A stretch of 64,000 nt of DNA from Lantana camara (GCA_037501455.1 CM074856.1:51675001-51739000); one strand, 5' to 3'; shown: positions 1-11,043, counted from the stretch's first letter. Numbers and translations: made by a program. Notes: generated from the sequence alone by a model not told the origin.

Positions 1-274
1 AGACTTTAACTAGTGGGATTCGCCGGTTTCTTAATTCTTGAAATTTGCGATCCAAAATTCTAACCGGTTTCTGAACGAAGGTGAGGTTAGGCTCAAGTTC
101 CACTTCCTCAACGGGTAGGATCTCGGATTCATCCGGATAATATTTTCGAAGCTGAGAAACATGGAATACATTATGAATTCCGGTCAAACTCGGGGGTAGG
201 TCCAAACAGTAGGCCGTATCTCCAATTTTCTCAAGAATTTCCTACGGTCCTAAATACCGAGGATTCAATTTCCC
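1..274 (-). pseudogene. Integrase C-terminal tail of gypsy-1, two in-frame stops
   Basis: Continuing the integrase frame below 275 gives recognisable tail sequence: NPRYLGP, then LEKIGDTAY, then IHNVFHVSQLRKYYPDE. This is the linker between the integrase core and the expected chromodomain in Tekay-like elements. A TGA at 275-277 and a TAG at 242-244 (complement of CTA) interrupt the frame; relatives have sense codons there. The rest of the tail stays open to base 1. Assignment to this element is certain from continuity. A chromodomain is inferred only and is not visible. Confidence 0.85.
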
Positions 275-277
275 TCA

Positions 278-819
278 TTTTCCAATCCTCGAGAATCCCT
301 TACGAGGTGAGGCTTTCAAGAATACCCTATCACTAACCTCAAACTTAAGATCTTTCCTTCGGTGATCGGCATAGCTTTTCTGTCGATCCTGGGCTGCTTT
401 CATCCGTTGTCTGATTATTTGGACCTTATCAATTGCTTCTTGCACGGCCTTAGAGGGTTTTTCCTTATTCTCCCCTCGTTTCACACCTTCCTGTTTGGTC
501 CAATTCCATTCTTCCAAATCAAAGAACAACGGAGACCTGCATTTCCGTCCGTAGAGAGCCTCATAAGGCGCCATGTCTATCGATGCTTGAAAGCTGTTAT
601 TATAGACAAACTCAATCAAAGGCAATTGCTCGTTCCACGAACTCGGAAAATCCAATGCACATGCTCTCAACATATCCTCCAAATATTTGATTAATCTCTC
701 TGATTGCCCGTCTGTCTGAGGATGGAAAGCTGTGCTGAATGGAAGCCTTGTTCCCAGATTCCTTTGCAATTCTTGCCAAAACCTAGAAGTAAACCTCGGA
801 TCTCGATCTGATACAATAC
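278..819 (-). pseudogene. Integrase catalytic core, C-terminal part (gypsy-1)
   Basis: The second reading frame of the integrase. It opens with [11 protein letters not shown], which carries the second catalytic Asp of the DDE triad, and continues through [11 protein letters not shown] and LEDMLRAC, where the catalytic Glu lies. It ends with the SPRKG linker before the stop at 275-277. It is out of frame with the upstream integrase half: just after the Arg-Leu-His near 820 about ten bases appear to be missing compared with relatives. The ATG at 769 is internal and not a real start. Integrase would insert the cDNA into chromatin; this copy cannot make a complete protein. Confidence 0.88.
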
Positions 820-2688
820 ATGAAGTCGGACAATTTCATCAACATACTTCTTAGCTAACTTATTCACCTTATCCGACATCCGAATAGCAAGAAAATGCAC
901 CGATTTCGTCAGTCGATCCACGATCACCCAAATTCCATCTAAACCACCTTTCACTCTAGGAAGACCCGAAACAAAATCCATCGCCACTTGTTGCCATTTC
1001 CATTCCGGGATAGGTAACGGTTGAAGTAACCCCGATGGTTTCTGATGCTCTGCTTTTACAACTTGACAAGTCAAGCAATGTCTCACGAAGTTGATCACAT
1101 CCCGCTTAAGTCCATTCCACCAATAAAATTTCTTTAAGTCCCTATACATCTTATTTTCCCCGGGATGTATCGAATACCCTGATTGATGAGCTTCTTCCAA
1201 TATCAACTGTTTCAATTCTTCCGGAACCACAATTTTGGTTTTGAACCTTAGAAGCCCGGTGTCATCAAACCCAAACGGACTTTCTGGATCATTTCTAGCT
1301 TTCTGTACTAATTTTTGAACCTCGAAATCCACTCTTTGAGCTTCAAATAATCTCTGTTGAAGATCCGGCTGAACAGTAATATTCCAAACACTAACTCTTA
1401 ACTTGAAAGACTCAGAGTCATCTCCAACTTCCACTTTCACACTAGACACACTAGCCTTCCTGCTAAGTGCATCCGCGACCACATTAGCTTTTCCGGGATG
1501 GTATCGAATTGTACACTCATAATCCGCTAACATCTCCATCCAACGCCTCTGTCTCTTGTTTAATTCCTTCTGAGAAAACAAATACTGGAGACTCTTGTGG
1601 TCGGAAAAGATCTCGAAAGAAATTCCATATAAGTAGTGTCTCCACTTTCCCAAAGCAAAGATCACTGCTGTTAGTTCGAGATCTTGAGTGGGATAATTCT
1701 GCTCATGATCCTTCAATTTCCTCGAGGCATAGGCTATCACTTTACCATTTTGCATCAAAACACATCCCAACCCTTCTTTCAAGGCATCCGTATAAACCAT
1801 GTATCCTTCAGTGCCTTCAGGGAGTGCTAATACTGGTGCAGTGGTCAATTTTTCCTTTAAGAGTTGGAAACTCGCCTCACATGCCTCGTCCCACTCAAAC
1901 TTAACTTCCTTCTTAGTTAACCGAGTCAAAGGGGCGGCGATCTTAGAAAAATCTTTCACAAACCTTCGGTAATACCCAGCCAAACCCAAGAAACTTCTGA
2001 CCTCGGAGGTATTCTTCGGACTCTGCCACTGAGTAACTGTCTCGATCTTCGAAGGATCCACTTCCAAACCCTTACTTGAGACGATATGACCTAGAAAAGC
2101 AACCCGGTCGATCCAGAACTCACACTTACTAAACTTCGCATACAATCGGTGCTCTCTCAACGTCTCCAATACCAATCTGAGATGCCTAGCATGATCTTCC
2201 GGAGTTTTTGAATACATAAGAATGTCATCAATGAACATTATTACGAATTTATCCAAGTAGGGCCGAAAAATTCGATGCATCATGTCCATGAATACTGCAG
2301 GGGCCTTAGTTAAACCAAAAGGCATCACTACGAATTCATAATGCCCATACCGGGTATTAAATCCTGTCTTAGGTATATCCTTTTCCCGGATTTTCAACTG
2401 GTAGTATCCTTGCCTTAGATCCAATTTCGAATAAACCCCCGAACCTTGCAACATATCAAATAAATCCTCGATGTGGGGCAACAGGTACTTATTCTTGATA
2501 GTCATTCCATCTTTCTTCTTGACAAAGAGAACCGGAGCACCCCACGGAGATGAACTCGGTCGAATATATCCAATCTTGAGTAATTCCTCGAGTTGAATCT
2601 TCAACTCCTTCAACTCTGCCGGAGCCATTCTATAAGGAGTCTTAGAGTACGGTTCTGACCCCGGATATAAGTCAATAACAAACTCAAT
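820..2688 (-). pseudogene. Reverse transcriptase - RNase H - integrase N-terminus (gypsy-1)
   Basis: A single open frame of about 623 codons. Counting from the artificial start at 2694, RT runs to about residue 290 with catalytic FIDD at 154-157. RNase H follows (YTDA at 301-304, SDHKSL at 364-369, ADALSRKA at 408-415), then the integrase zinc region (HQSGYSIH near 503, CLTC at 540-543) and first catalytic Asp in MDFVSGLP near 572. Compared with gypsy-2 in this window, about 15 residues are missing between KKKDG and MTIKNKY (near 2505), removing the RMCIDYREL block. RNase H has Leu where relatives have Ser after YTDA. The apparent ATG at 2694 is created by the CACTA insertion; upstream coding resumes at 4143. 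Confidence 0.95.
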
Positions 2689-2779
2689 CTCCACTATAAG
2701 AAATTCGCCGAAATCCGACGGAAAATTCCGAGGGAAACAGGCCGTCGGAATTCCCGAGGGAATTCCGACGGGATTCCGA

Positions 2780-3525
2780 CGGAATTTGTTTTTTTTTTTA
2801 AAAAATAAAAATTAAATAAATCCGACGGAAATTCCATCGGAATTCCATCGGATTTTTTTAAAAATAAAATTTAAAAATAATATTAAATAATTCCGACGGA
2901 ATTCCGATGGGATTCCCGTCTGTTTTTTTAAATATAAACTATAAAAATAGAAATTAAATAATTCCGACGGGCATTCCGTCGGAATTCCGTCGGATTTTTT
3001 AAAAATAAAAATTAAAAATAATATTAAATAATTCCGACGGAACTTTCCGTCGGAATTCCGTCGGATTTTTTAAAAATAAAAATTAAAAATAATATTAAAT
3101 AATTCCGACGGAACTTTCCGTCGGAATTCCGTCGGATTTTTTAAAAATAAAAATTAAAAATAATATTAAATAATTCCGACGAAACTTTCCGTCGGAATTC
3201 CCTCGGATTTTTTAAAAATAAAAATTAAAAATAATATTAAATAATTCCGACGGAACTTTCCGTCGGAATTCCGTCGGATTTTTTAAAAATAAAAATTAAA
3301 AATTCGGAATTCTCTCGGATTTTTTAAAAATAAAAATTAAAAATAATATTAAATAATTCCAACAGAACTTTCCGTCGGAATTCCCTCGGATTTTTTAAAA
3401 ATAAAAATTAAAAATAATATTAAATAATTCCGACGGAATTTTATCGGATTTTTTAAAAATAAAAATTAAAAATAATATTAAATAATTCCGACGGGATTTC
3501 CGTCGGAATTCCGTCGGTTTTATCT
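2780..3525. repeat. 71-bp tandem array of CCGACGG/CCGTCGG palindromes in CACTA-1
   Basis: About ten units alternate an AT-rich half (TTTTTTAAAAATAAAAATT) with a GC-containing half built from TTCCGACGGAA and TTCCGTCGGAA. Successive unit starts at 3031, 3102 and 3173 give a period of 71 bp. Units near 3300 and 3440 are shortened. In the CACTA family subterminal repeats bind a transposon-encoded protein; here they have expanded to cover half of the element. Confidence 0.9.
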
Positions 3526-3680
3526 ATGCTTAAATTGAATTCTTATGACGTATTATAATATTTGTAGTTATAATTAATATTTTCTTAGAACTCAATTTTA
3601 AATATAGTCTACAAAATTTATGATTTTTTTATTTCAAATGATATATAAATATTTGTATCAAACTAAACCAATGAATTGAT

Positions 3681-3756
3681 CTAGCTCAACTGGTTTACCT
3701 TGGTTTCCATAAGGTCTTCCTACCACAACGTCGGGTGTTCGAATCCCCAGGGGCTC
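3681..3756 (+). repeat. tRNA-derived A-box/B-box segment inside CACTA-1
   Basis: TAGCTCAACTGGTTTA resembles the D-arm/A-box of a tRNA. GTGTTCGAATCCCC, about 54 bases on, resembles the T-arm/B-box. The stretch between does not fold as a full cloverleaf by eye and there is no acceptor stem partner, so this is a tRNA-related relic or pol III promoter remnant, not a tRNA gene. A related segment lies inverted in the 10345-11043 element. Confidence 0.6.
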
Positions 3757-4142
3757 ATTAAGTTTTTATTTTTCCAGTAAATTTCGACGGAATTCCGAGG
3801 GAAATTCCGTCGGAAATAATTAATTAAAATTTTTTTTCCAGTAAATTCCGATGGAATTCCGTCGGAAATAATAAATTAAAAAATTTTTTTTAAAGCAAAT
3901 TCCGACGGAATTTTCCTCGGAATTCCGTCGGAATTTTTTAAATTTAATTTTTTTTTTATGATTTTTGTCCCTCGGAATTCCGTCGGTTTTCCGTCGGTTT
4001 TGAATTCCGCGGGAGGGTTTTCCTACGGCATGTGTCCCGTCGAAATTCCCTCGGAATTCCGTCGGAATTTACTATTTTCGTCGGAATTCCGTCGGAATTC
4101 CCTCGGAATTTTCCGTCGGAATTTGCAGGATTTCTTGTAGTG

Positions 4143-4700
4143 CTCCCGATCCGGCGGTAGAGAACCCAAATTTTCTGGAAATACATCGGGATATTCCTTT
4201 ACCACGGCCGTCTCCTCAAAACTTGATTGATCCTTTGGTTTGTTAAGGAGATAGGCAATAAATCCCATGGCTCCATCCTTCACCAACTTGCGAGCTTCCA
4301 TAAATGATAAAAGTGGTACATTCTTCGACCCAACTTCTCCAATCAACTCTTTTCCCAACTTAATCTTCTTCTTAAAACAATCAACTTCGGCCCGATGCCG
4401 GTATAACCAATCCATCCCGAAGAATACCCCATACTTCTTCATAGGCATCACAATAAAATCTGTCGGATAATCTTTCCCTTCTATCAAAACTGAACAACCC
4501 CTGACAACCCGATCCGTCTGCAAACTACCTCCCAAAGGAGAACTCACAAAATAGCAAGAATTTGAACAAGTAACAGATAGAGGGGCACATAGATCACAAG
4601 ATATGAAAGAATGCGTGGCACCCGGATCGAATAATGCATGGATGCTCGTGTTATGAATGCAAACGGTACCTTCCACCACGGCGTTTGGATCAACCTCGAC
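4143..4700 (-). pseudogene. Aspartic protease and PR-RT linker (gypsy-1)
   Basis: The retropepsin-like segment carries the active-site block ALFDPGATHSFIS (DPGAT at about residues 18-22 from the ATG at 4679). It then has GMDWLYRHRAEVDC and the linker [17 protein letters not shown], ending at the CACTA target site. Residue E179 is coded by the duplicated GAG/CTC triplet. Active sites in this family are usually D[ST]G; Pro in the second position is shared with gypsy-2 here. An in-frame TAG just after LESEK near 4702 separates it from gag. The enzyme would cleave the gag-pol polyprotein inside virus-like particles. Confidence 0.88.
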
Positions 4701-4703
4701 ATT

Positions 4704-5066
4704 CTACTTCTCGCTCTCTAGGGCATAAGCTCGTGCTTGAACCATCGGTCTCTGACCTCCAGATTGATATCCTGGAGTCTTGTCCGGGCATGAAAAAGCC
4801 ATATGATCCCCTTTTCCATAAATCAAGCACAACCTCAATCTCTTCCGGCAATTGTTATAAGAATGGGTTGGCCATCCACAATAAGTACACGGTGGCTGAT
4901 CGTTGCGAGATCCCTTAGGAGCCGGTGGAGCCTGAGGTGCTCGTGGAACGGGTGTAATCTGACCTCCGATTCTCGGCTTCTTGAAAGGCCCTTTTGGTGG
5001 TGGAGCTGGTAAATTCATTGGCCTCTTTCCTTTGTTAAATCCCGAGTCGGATCCTGACCCTTGTGC
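4704..5066 (-). pseudogene. Gag C-terminus with zinc knuckles (gypsy-1)
   Basis: A proline-rich stretch is followed by two CCHC-type nucleocapsid knuckles. The first, CTYCGWPTHSYNNC, is complete (CX2CX4HX4C). The second, CLIYGKGDHMAFSC, has Tyr in place of the second Cys and is probably unable to hold zinc. The frame continues gag after a stop at 5067 and ends at a TAG near 4702. In living elements this part binds the genomic RNA during packaging. Confidence 0.87.
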
Positions 5067-5813
5067 TTAGCGATAAACTGGCCTCCTAGCATTCACAGAA
5101 TCTTCAACCTTTAAGGCTTTCGAAGTAGCCTTCGCCCAAGTGCTCGTATTAACTGCCTCAAGAGTTGTCTGAATATCCGGTCGAAGCCCCTTAACAAACT
5201 GCATAGCCTTATGCAAGTCATCACCTGCTATATTTGGTGCATAGCGGGATAACCTCTCATACTCCGAAATATACTCGGCCACAGACCTCGATCCTTGCTT
5301 CAATTCGGTAAATTCTCTCAATCTTCGAGTACGGGATGAGAGAGGGATGAACTTATTCTTGAATTCCCTTGTAAATACTTCCCAATTGATCTCCTCTCCA
5401 GCTGTCTCCAATACAATCCGTGTGCTTTCCCACCAAGAGTAGGCTTCTCCTTGTATCAAAGTGATGGTGCATCGAGCCTTCTCTCGGGTCTCACATGGAA
5501 TGAGCTCCCATATTCTCTCAACTTCTTTTAACCACATCTCCGCCTGCATATCATTTCCCTTGAAAAACTTAGGAGGTCTTTGGTTCTGAAACTCCCTAAG
5601 TATAACAGAAATCGGTGCCTCGGGTGGTACAGCAGGTGCAGGTGGTGTTGGCGGTGCCGGTGGTACATAATCTCTAAGCCTCTGATCTATGATGTTGATA
5701 ACTGAATTAACGAAGGCCTCTGCCTGCTGTGGCTGTGGAGGTGGAGGTGTAGGAGTACGACCACGATGATGACGTCGTCCTGGAGATCGATCTCGATGTC
5801 TACGCGGAGGCAT
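5067..5813 (-). pseudogene. Gag capsid region (gypsy-1)
   Basis: An open frame of 248 codons with the ATG at 5813 (MPPRRHRDRSPGRR), a basic and proline-rich N-terminus and a retrotransposon gag core: WLKEVERIWELIPC, SWWESTR, FKNKFIPLSSRTRR, GLRPDIQTTLE. The start is supported by homology with gypsy-2, where the equivalent position reads PPRRHHHRDRSPERR. It stops at a TAA (5067-5069) in place of a sense codon; the frame then continues into the zinc-knuckle part. Gag would form the cytoplasmic particle. The 5' leader between PBS and ATG is about 190 bp. Confidence 0.9.
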
Positions 5814-6007
5814 CCTGTCAATAAAACACTGAAAATGCGTGCTAGATTTAGTTTATGCATGATAATGCAATTAATTCCATCAAAAATCGAAATTTAAATC
5901 AATTAAGCACAAAAGAGATGCATATGCAACACATTGTTAATTAGTTCCTAAGCCGAACGACCTAGACTGACTCACACGATACGAAAGCCCGGGTTTTGTA
6001 ACCCGAA

Positions 6008-6019
6008 GCTCTGATACCA
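6008..6019 (-). other. Primer-binding site of gypsy-1 (initiator-Met tRNA)
   Basis: On the minus strand this reads TGGTATCAGAGC, the standard plant complement of the initiator methionyl-tRNA 3' end. It lies 8 bp inside the 5' LTR boundary at 6028. Confidence 0.95.
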
Positions 6020-6453
6020 CTTAAGGATGTAGCACCCGAGCGCAAGGTACCACATCCCCCACACCGAGACCCGACCCGAATATGAAATGGACAATCTATA
6101 CCCGAGCTAAATCACGGCGAACGGGGACAAACATACACTCTAGGCTAGGCGGGACTAACCCTTGAACCATAAAATCAGAATTAAACATTAAAGCGGAAGC
6201 AATGACGGAACATATATCATATATATATACCATGAGCATCAAAGCTCCAAAAATAATTCATATACAACATCACATGCCATCACGGCTCAAAACATATGCG
6301 CTCGATAACAATATTCACATACAATGATCAAATGTAAGAGTATGCAAGTGTAAGACCAAAATACAAGAGCTAGAGACGAATGCAAGACCTATGACTCGAA
6401 TTCCCGCCTAGCTCCTTGACACCTGCATAAAACAGCTGAAAACCAAACGGGTT

Positions 6454-6470
6454 CAGTCCAAAAGGGACTG
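6454..6470. repeat. Conserved LTR hairpin, gypsy-1 copy
   Basis: CAGTCC-AAAA-GGGACTG forms a short stem-loop 430-440 bp from the sense 3' end of the LTR. Equivalent hairpins stand at nearly the same distance in LARD-A (23152-23168), LARD-B (34580-34596) and gypsy-2 (47051-47067). Confidence 0.6.
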
Positions 6471-7751
6471 GTGGGTATAAAAACAGGGCATAAATATAAT
6501 ATACGACGATATTTAAACAGTCACATGCAAGCTATAATCCCAAGTGAGGTTTTTAAAGAATTTCCCAAGTGGGTGAAATAGAGAAATCATCAAAAGGGAT
6601 TATAACGATTCATTTACATTAGGTCATTCTTGGCCCGGCGAGTGGGCGTGCATTATCTCCAACCAACACCTTGTGTAGTTCATTAAACATTCATTCATTC
6701 ATTCTTTTCATGCATATCATTCTTTCGTGCACATTCATTAACATTTACGCCTTCTTCCTCCGGGTTGGTGGTGGGTTTGCAAGGCCCGACCACCCATTCA
6801 TTGACCAAAAGGGGAACATGACTCCCCAGATGGCACTCAGCGTCCATTCCTCGCTAACTCCTAACGAGGTCCGGTTACGCCGTTCATTCGTGAAACTAGT
6901 GTGAGGGATCACCGTCGGCCCATGCCTCCCCAGATAGCCACTCACACTAATTCCCTGGGCCCCATTCGTGCATTCATTCATTTCTCGCCAAAACTTTTGG
7001 TAGGATTTATAAAATAAGGGCTTTACCTTGTAAACATTTACTCTTTAAAATGACTCTATATACGTATATTAACTTTGGTCGAAAACTTTTCACAAAGAAG
7101 GTATATATAGGGTCATACAGCTACATAGAAGAGAAACCCACCTTGAAAGGACAAAAGAAGACACAAAAGCCTCACGGACCGGCCTCGTCTCCAACGGGAT
7201 CAAAGTCTGTGCAAGAAAGGTGAAGTGAGACTCAAAATGACCAAATAAGACGCTCGGCAATGAAATGATTATGATATGAATGCATAAAAGAGTATATTAG
7301 GTACTGAACACGTTCATGTGCACTATTAATGTCTTAAAGACATATAAACATTCATTTCATTCATTTCAAGAATCATTTAAAGTCGTTCAAGTTCATGACC
7401 TTCACATTTAAATCAATTGATCCACGAATTTCAAATAAAATCATAACACGTAGTATAACATGTTCACAATTAGAAAATAGGTAAGTAGAAACATTTAAGT
7501 CTTATTCGGAAAGTAAATAACATGAAATCAATAACAATTAAATTCTAAAATTTAATTAAATTAAACAATAATTAAATATATATCACATTAAACATGCATT
7601 AAATAATATATAATATATATATCCTATGTATAACATGCATGCATTTATTAAAGAACAAAACAAATAAAATAAACTAAGTATGCATGCAAAGATATATATA
7701 TAAATAGAATGCATATTTTAAAACTAACAATTTAAATCCTAACATGCATGC

Positions 7752-7778
<27 letters not shown>
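7752..7778. repeat. (TA)n microsatellite
   Basis: An uninterrupted AT dinucleotide run of about 27 bp within the gypsy-1 LTR, next to TGCATGCA repeats. Confidence 0.9.
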
Positions 7779-7782
<4 letters not shown>

Positions 7783-7874
7783 CGTGACCACATGCATGTA
7801 AAATTGGACAATGCAAACACAAAAGAGACCATGCATGAAAGTTTTAAAACTGAATTTTTGTCCAGCGAGAGCAG

Positions 7875-8031
7875 GGGTCGCGGCCGCGACCCATTTTCTT
7901 CATGAAATGGTAGCGGACCCTACCCTATTTTTCAGCAAATTTCCTTCCAATTTACTAGAATATGTGAGCAGCTGAAATAGGGGTCGCGGGCGCGACTCTA
8001 AATACAAGCGAAGAAGTCGCGGCCGCTACCC
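7875..8031. repeat. GC-rich palindrome cluster in gypsy-1 LTR
   Basis: Three related palindromes sit in an otherwise AT-rich LTR: GGGTCGCGGCCGCGACCC (7875-7892, perfect), GGGTCGCGGGCGCGACTC (7981-7998) and AGTCGCGGCCGCTACCC (about 8014-8030). They share the arm GTCGCG and a GG/GC centre. Comparable clusters with different arms occupy the middle of the other three Tekay-like LTR families. Confidence 0.85.
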
Positions 8032-9502
8032 TGTTTTGTGACAGCAAAAGACGCAGCAGAGCAGCAGAAAAGCAGAGCATAACCCCTACACAACCTTCCC
8101 AACACTTTCAGCCATCAATTGATCACAAGTATGCAGCAAAATAACTTCAAACCAACATGCAAACATGCTCCCAATCCAACAAGACGTGAGGTGGAGTGGA
8201 TGGTGATCATTTCCTGCCAAAGCTTCAACATCTCATTAATGGTGGCTCATAAATGCCTCAACTACCATGCAATATATCACCATAAATGTAAATACGAGAT
8301 CAAGACAATCATTTTCATGCTTGGAATCAATCAAAAAGCTCAAGAGATGAAAGAGATCCACAAATTGCATAAAACCTAATATATATTCATCTCTGCCAAA
8401 ACCTCATAAAACCATGCTTAAATTTAGGGATGAATAGATGAAAATGACTTATATTGAATGTACATAACATATCTAAGCTTACCTTGTGGATTAATGGAGG
8501 TTGGGAAGAGATTTGAGCTTGAATCTCTTGGTAGGGCTTGAGCTACGGGCAAAACTGGGAAGCAGATGATGTTTGGGAAATTTCAGCAAGTGGGAAGGGT
8601 TGGTTCGGTTTGGGGTGTTGATGGTAGGTTAGATGGTTGAGTTAGGGTTCTATAGAGTCTAACCATGGTTAATTTGGTCCACAAATGAATGAGTTATGAT
8701 CATTTTAGTAAAACATGGTCAGTTTCGTCGCGGTTTCGTTTTTCGGTTGGATTTCGGAGGTTCAAATGACTTTGGAAAAATATAAGGCTATGTTCACTAA
8801 ACTTGAATTTTTGTTACGAGTTCAGTGGAGTTGACGGAACTCGAATTCGAGTTCCCGAGCTCAAGATACCAATTACGGAACCAAGGGTGCGCTAATTGCT
8901 CGTTAGCCCCCGACTTGGATTCCAAAAATTAAAATAAATTCGAAACTCATACAAATGACCCCGAAAATACGAAATGAACATATATTCATATACAAGACAC
9001 ATATAAGTCCAACATATTAAATTTGCACGAAATTTCGGTATCAATTTATATAAAAACGAAGCACGTTTATATCACCATAAGCAATGCATAAAAAAAATTC
9101 CACAACATATACAAATAAATATAAAATTTACATTCAAATATATATTATAAATAAAATGCATGCATTAATCATACTTTGAAAAACAAAATGCATGACTTAA
9201 ATTCATAATTAAATTGTAATCATAGTGCACGAATTAATACATACTTAATCAAAGTGGTACCGATTTACTTAATTAAAATAATTACACGATTTAATATATT
9301 GATATAATTAATAACATTAAAATATATATTAACTAATTCATATAAATATATATATTAATTAACGTAATATATATATATAATAATTAACATTTAATATATT
9401 TAAAATAAAATTAAATATATAAATCACGTATAAATAATTATTTCGCGCAATTTGGTAAACACGTACGTCATACCTGTACGGCCGAAATATCGGGGCGTCA
9501 CA

Positions 9503-9797
9503 GTTTCATAATTCGAAAATTTATAATACTTTGTTTTATAATTTAAACGCTTTATTTTATAATTTCAATACTCTATTTTATAATTTGGATACTTTATATT
9601 TTCGAATTAATACTTCAAAATATAAATCAACAATTAACTTTTACTCCGCCATCCAGCTACAAAAAAAAAAAAAAATTATATTGATTTTTACATATGAAGT
9701 ATGAAAATTATATTTTGAAATATTAGCATACAAAATAAAAGTATAAAATCATGTATACGAAGTATTATGTTAACAAAATAGTCTGTGAGAGGAAAGA
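9503..9797. other. AT-rich stretch without gene
   Basis: No coding signal. From about 9510 to 9600 a weak tandem pattern TTTTATAATTT recurs three to four times about every 24 bp, followed by a poly-A run at 9660-9675. It separates the gypsy-1 LTR from CACTA-2 and may be old, non-element DNA. Confidence 0.5.
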
Positions 9798-10344
9798 CAC
9801 TACAAAAAAAATCATTTTTTGTGACAATTTTTAGTGACGAAAAATAACATTGTCACAATAGATTACATTATAGCGACAATATATATTTTTTTCGCCCTCA
9901 CATAAATGCGACAAAATATAATATTTTCCACAGAAGGATGAGATATATGTCACGCAAAATAGGACAATGTATGGTGACAAACTTCTTGAGCTTTTGTGAC
10001 GAGCGCTTTGTCATATAAATGCCATATATATGACAAATTGTTCTTTTGTCACAAGAGATTCACATAATATTTTATTATTCTATAAATTATTTAATTGTGA
10101 TAGATTATAATAGTCATTATACTGATACGATAACGTGACAACATTACTTGTATCACAATAGGTCGTTTGTGGTAACCAAATTAAATTTTGTCATATAAAA
10201 TATTTTTATTTTATATAAATTTTTTGTTGTGACAGATCCTCATTGTCACTATAGAAACACAATATAATGACAAATTGAAGTTTCTCACAATAGATTATTT
10301 TGTCGTGACAAAATGTAATATTGTCATATAAAGTATTATTGATA

Positions 10345-11043
10345 TGTTTTAAAACCCGGATTGGACCGGCTGGTCGGACCGTTTAGCGGGCTAGTTGGCC
10401 CGAATTTATGTTCCTTTTTTTTTTTTTAAATGTAAAAACAATAAATATGGGGTCTAGTTGGGAATTGAACACATGACCTACAAGTGAACACAAACCAATT
10501 GAGCTATTGCCCAAGTTGACAAATGTTTCGTAAGTGATATATTTATTATAATCTGAAATAATAAACTTTCTAATTACATTTAAAAATTGAGTGTCAAGAA
10601 AATATTAATTACAATTACATAGTTTAAAATAAATTTAAATATGAACAAAATTGTGAAATATTTTTTTGAATAATATGTATTTATAGAAATGTAAATGTAT
10701 GTGTGATACTTTTTATTTTTTATTTCACAATAAATAGGATGATATATTTTTTTTATTCTTTTATCTAAATTGTCTGTAGATTTATAATTTTGAAAACTTA
10801 TTGTTGGAGAATGTTATTTGAAAATTAATGAATAGTTGTAAGTAATTTAGAATTATATATAAAAAATTTAGAATTATATCTATTTTTATATTATTTAACT
10901 TATTTATATTATTTTTAATTAATATATATAATTAAATATAATTATGACCTAATAATGACGTCAGACCGGTCGAGCCGGTCGAACCAGTAAAACCAATAAC
11001 CAGTAAGGCTTCCGGTTCGACATCTGGTCCGGGTTTTAAAACA
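10345..11043. mobile_element. MITE-like 699-bp inverted-repeat element nested in CACTA-2
   Basis: The ends are TGTTTTAAAACCCGGA and its complement TCCGGGTTTTAAAACA, followed inward by CCGG-rich repeats (GACCGGCTGGTCGG; GTCGAGCCGGTCGAAC). The flanking dinucleotide is TA on both sides (10343-10344, 11044-11045), which would suit a Tc1/mariner-type target. An 8-bp hAT-type duplication is not seen. There is no coding capacity. It includes an inverted tRNA-like segment at about 10451-10515. The superfamily is left open. Confidence 0.65.
10451..10515 (-). repeat. tRNA-derived segment in the inverted-repeat element
   Basis: Read on the minus strand it contains TAGCTCAATTGGTTTG (A-box like) and GTGTTCAATTCCC (B-box like). 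This is the same arrangement as at 3681-3756 in CACTA-1, although the two host transposons differ. Confidence 0.55.

Larger units (their letters stand above)
2692..4142. mobile_element. Non-autonomous CACTA (En/Spm-type) transposon, TSD CTC
   Basis: The left end is CACTATAAGAAAT at 2692 and the right end is TTTCTTGTAGTG ending at 4142, its near-perfect inverted complement. Both are flanked by CTC (2689-2691 and 4143-4145), the 3-bp duplication expected of CACTA elements. Removing the insert and one CTC rejoins the host reading frame exactly at ...LPPDRE / [10 protein letters not shown], matching the uninterrupted gypsy-2 copy. The element carries no transposase. It is filled with CCGACGG/CCGTCGG subterminal palindromes and a 71-bp tandem array. 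ORFs inside it (for example 3956-4186) are products of the repeats. Confidence 0.95.
1..9502 (-). mobile_element. Ty3/gypsy LTR retrotransposon gypsy-1 (Tekay/Del-like), 3' end beyond window
   Basis: The element reads on the minus strand: 5' LTR (6028-9502), primer-binding site, leader, gag, zinc knuckles, protease, RT, RNase H and integrase, running off the window at base 1. Domain order PR-RT-RH-INT defines Ty3/gypsy. The LTR ends (sense TGTGACGCCCC...GGGTGCTACA), the RT wording (PYRMAP, SPWGAP) and the integrase tail (NPRYLGP, HNVFHVS) fit the Tekay/Del chromovirus group. The chromodomain itself would lie outside the window and is not seen. The copy is dead: it has stops, a frameshift, a 45-bp deletion in RT and a CACTA insertion. 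The 3' LTR is missing, so its TSD cannot be tested; the 5-bp candidate after the LTR is GTTTC at 9503-9507. Confidence 0.93.
6028..9502 (-). repeat. 5' LTR of gypsy-1 (3475 bp)
   Basis: On the plus strand the LTR begins TGTAGCACCC beside the primer-binding site and ends GGGGCGTCACA, so in sense it is TGTGACGCCCC...GGGTGCTACA. It holds blocks shared with the other Tekay-like LTRs of the window: GGCGAGTGGGCGTGCAT near 6637, ATCACCGTCGGCC near 6908, a hairpin at 6454-6470 and a GC-palindrome cluster at 7875-8031. ORFs inside (6671-6904, 6745-6981, 8119-8379) have no recognisable content and lie in LTR DNA. Confidence 0.88.

Noticed and set aside
1509..1904. 131-codon plus-strand ORF
   Set aside because: Antisense shadow of the gypsy-1 RNase H frame.
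3681..3756. A functional tRNA gene
   Set aside because: Only A-box and B-box similarity; no paired acceptor or anticodon stem can be drawn and it lies inside a transposon.
3956..4186. ORFs reading SDG-IPREFRRNSD repeats
   Set aside because: Translation of CCGTCGGAATTCC repeats at the CACTA-1 end; one ORF even crosses the element border.
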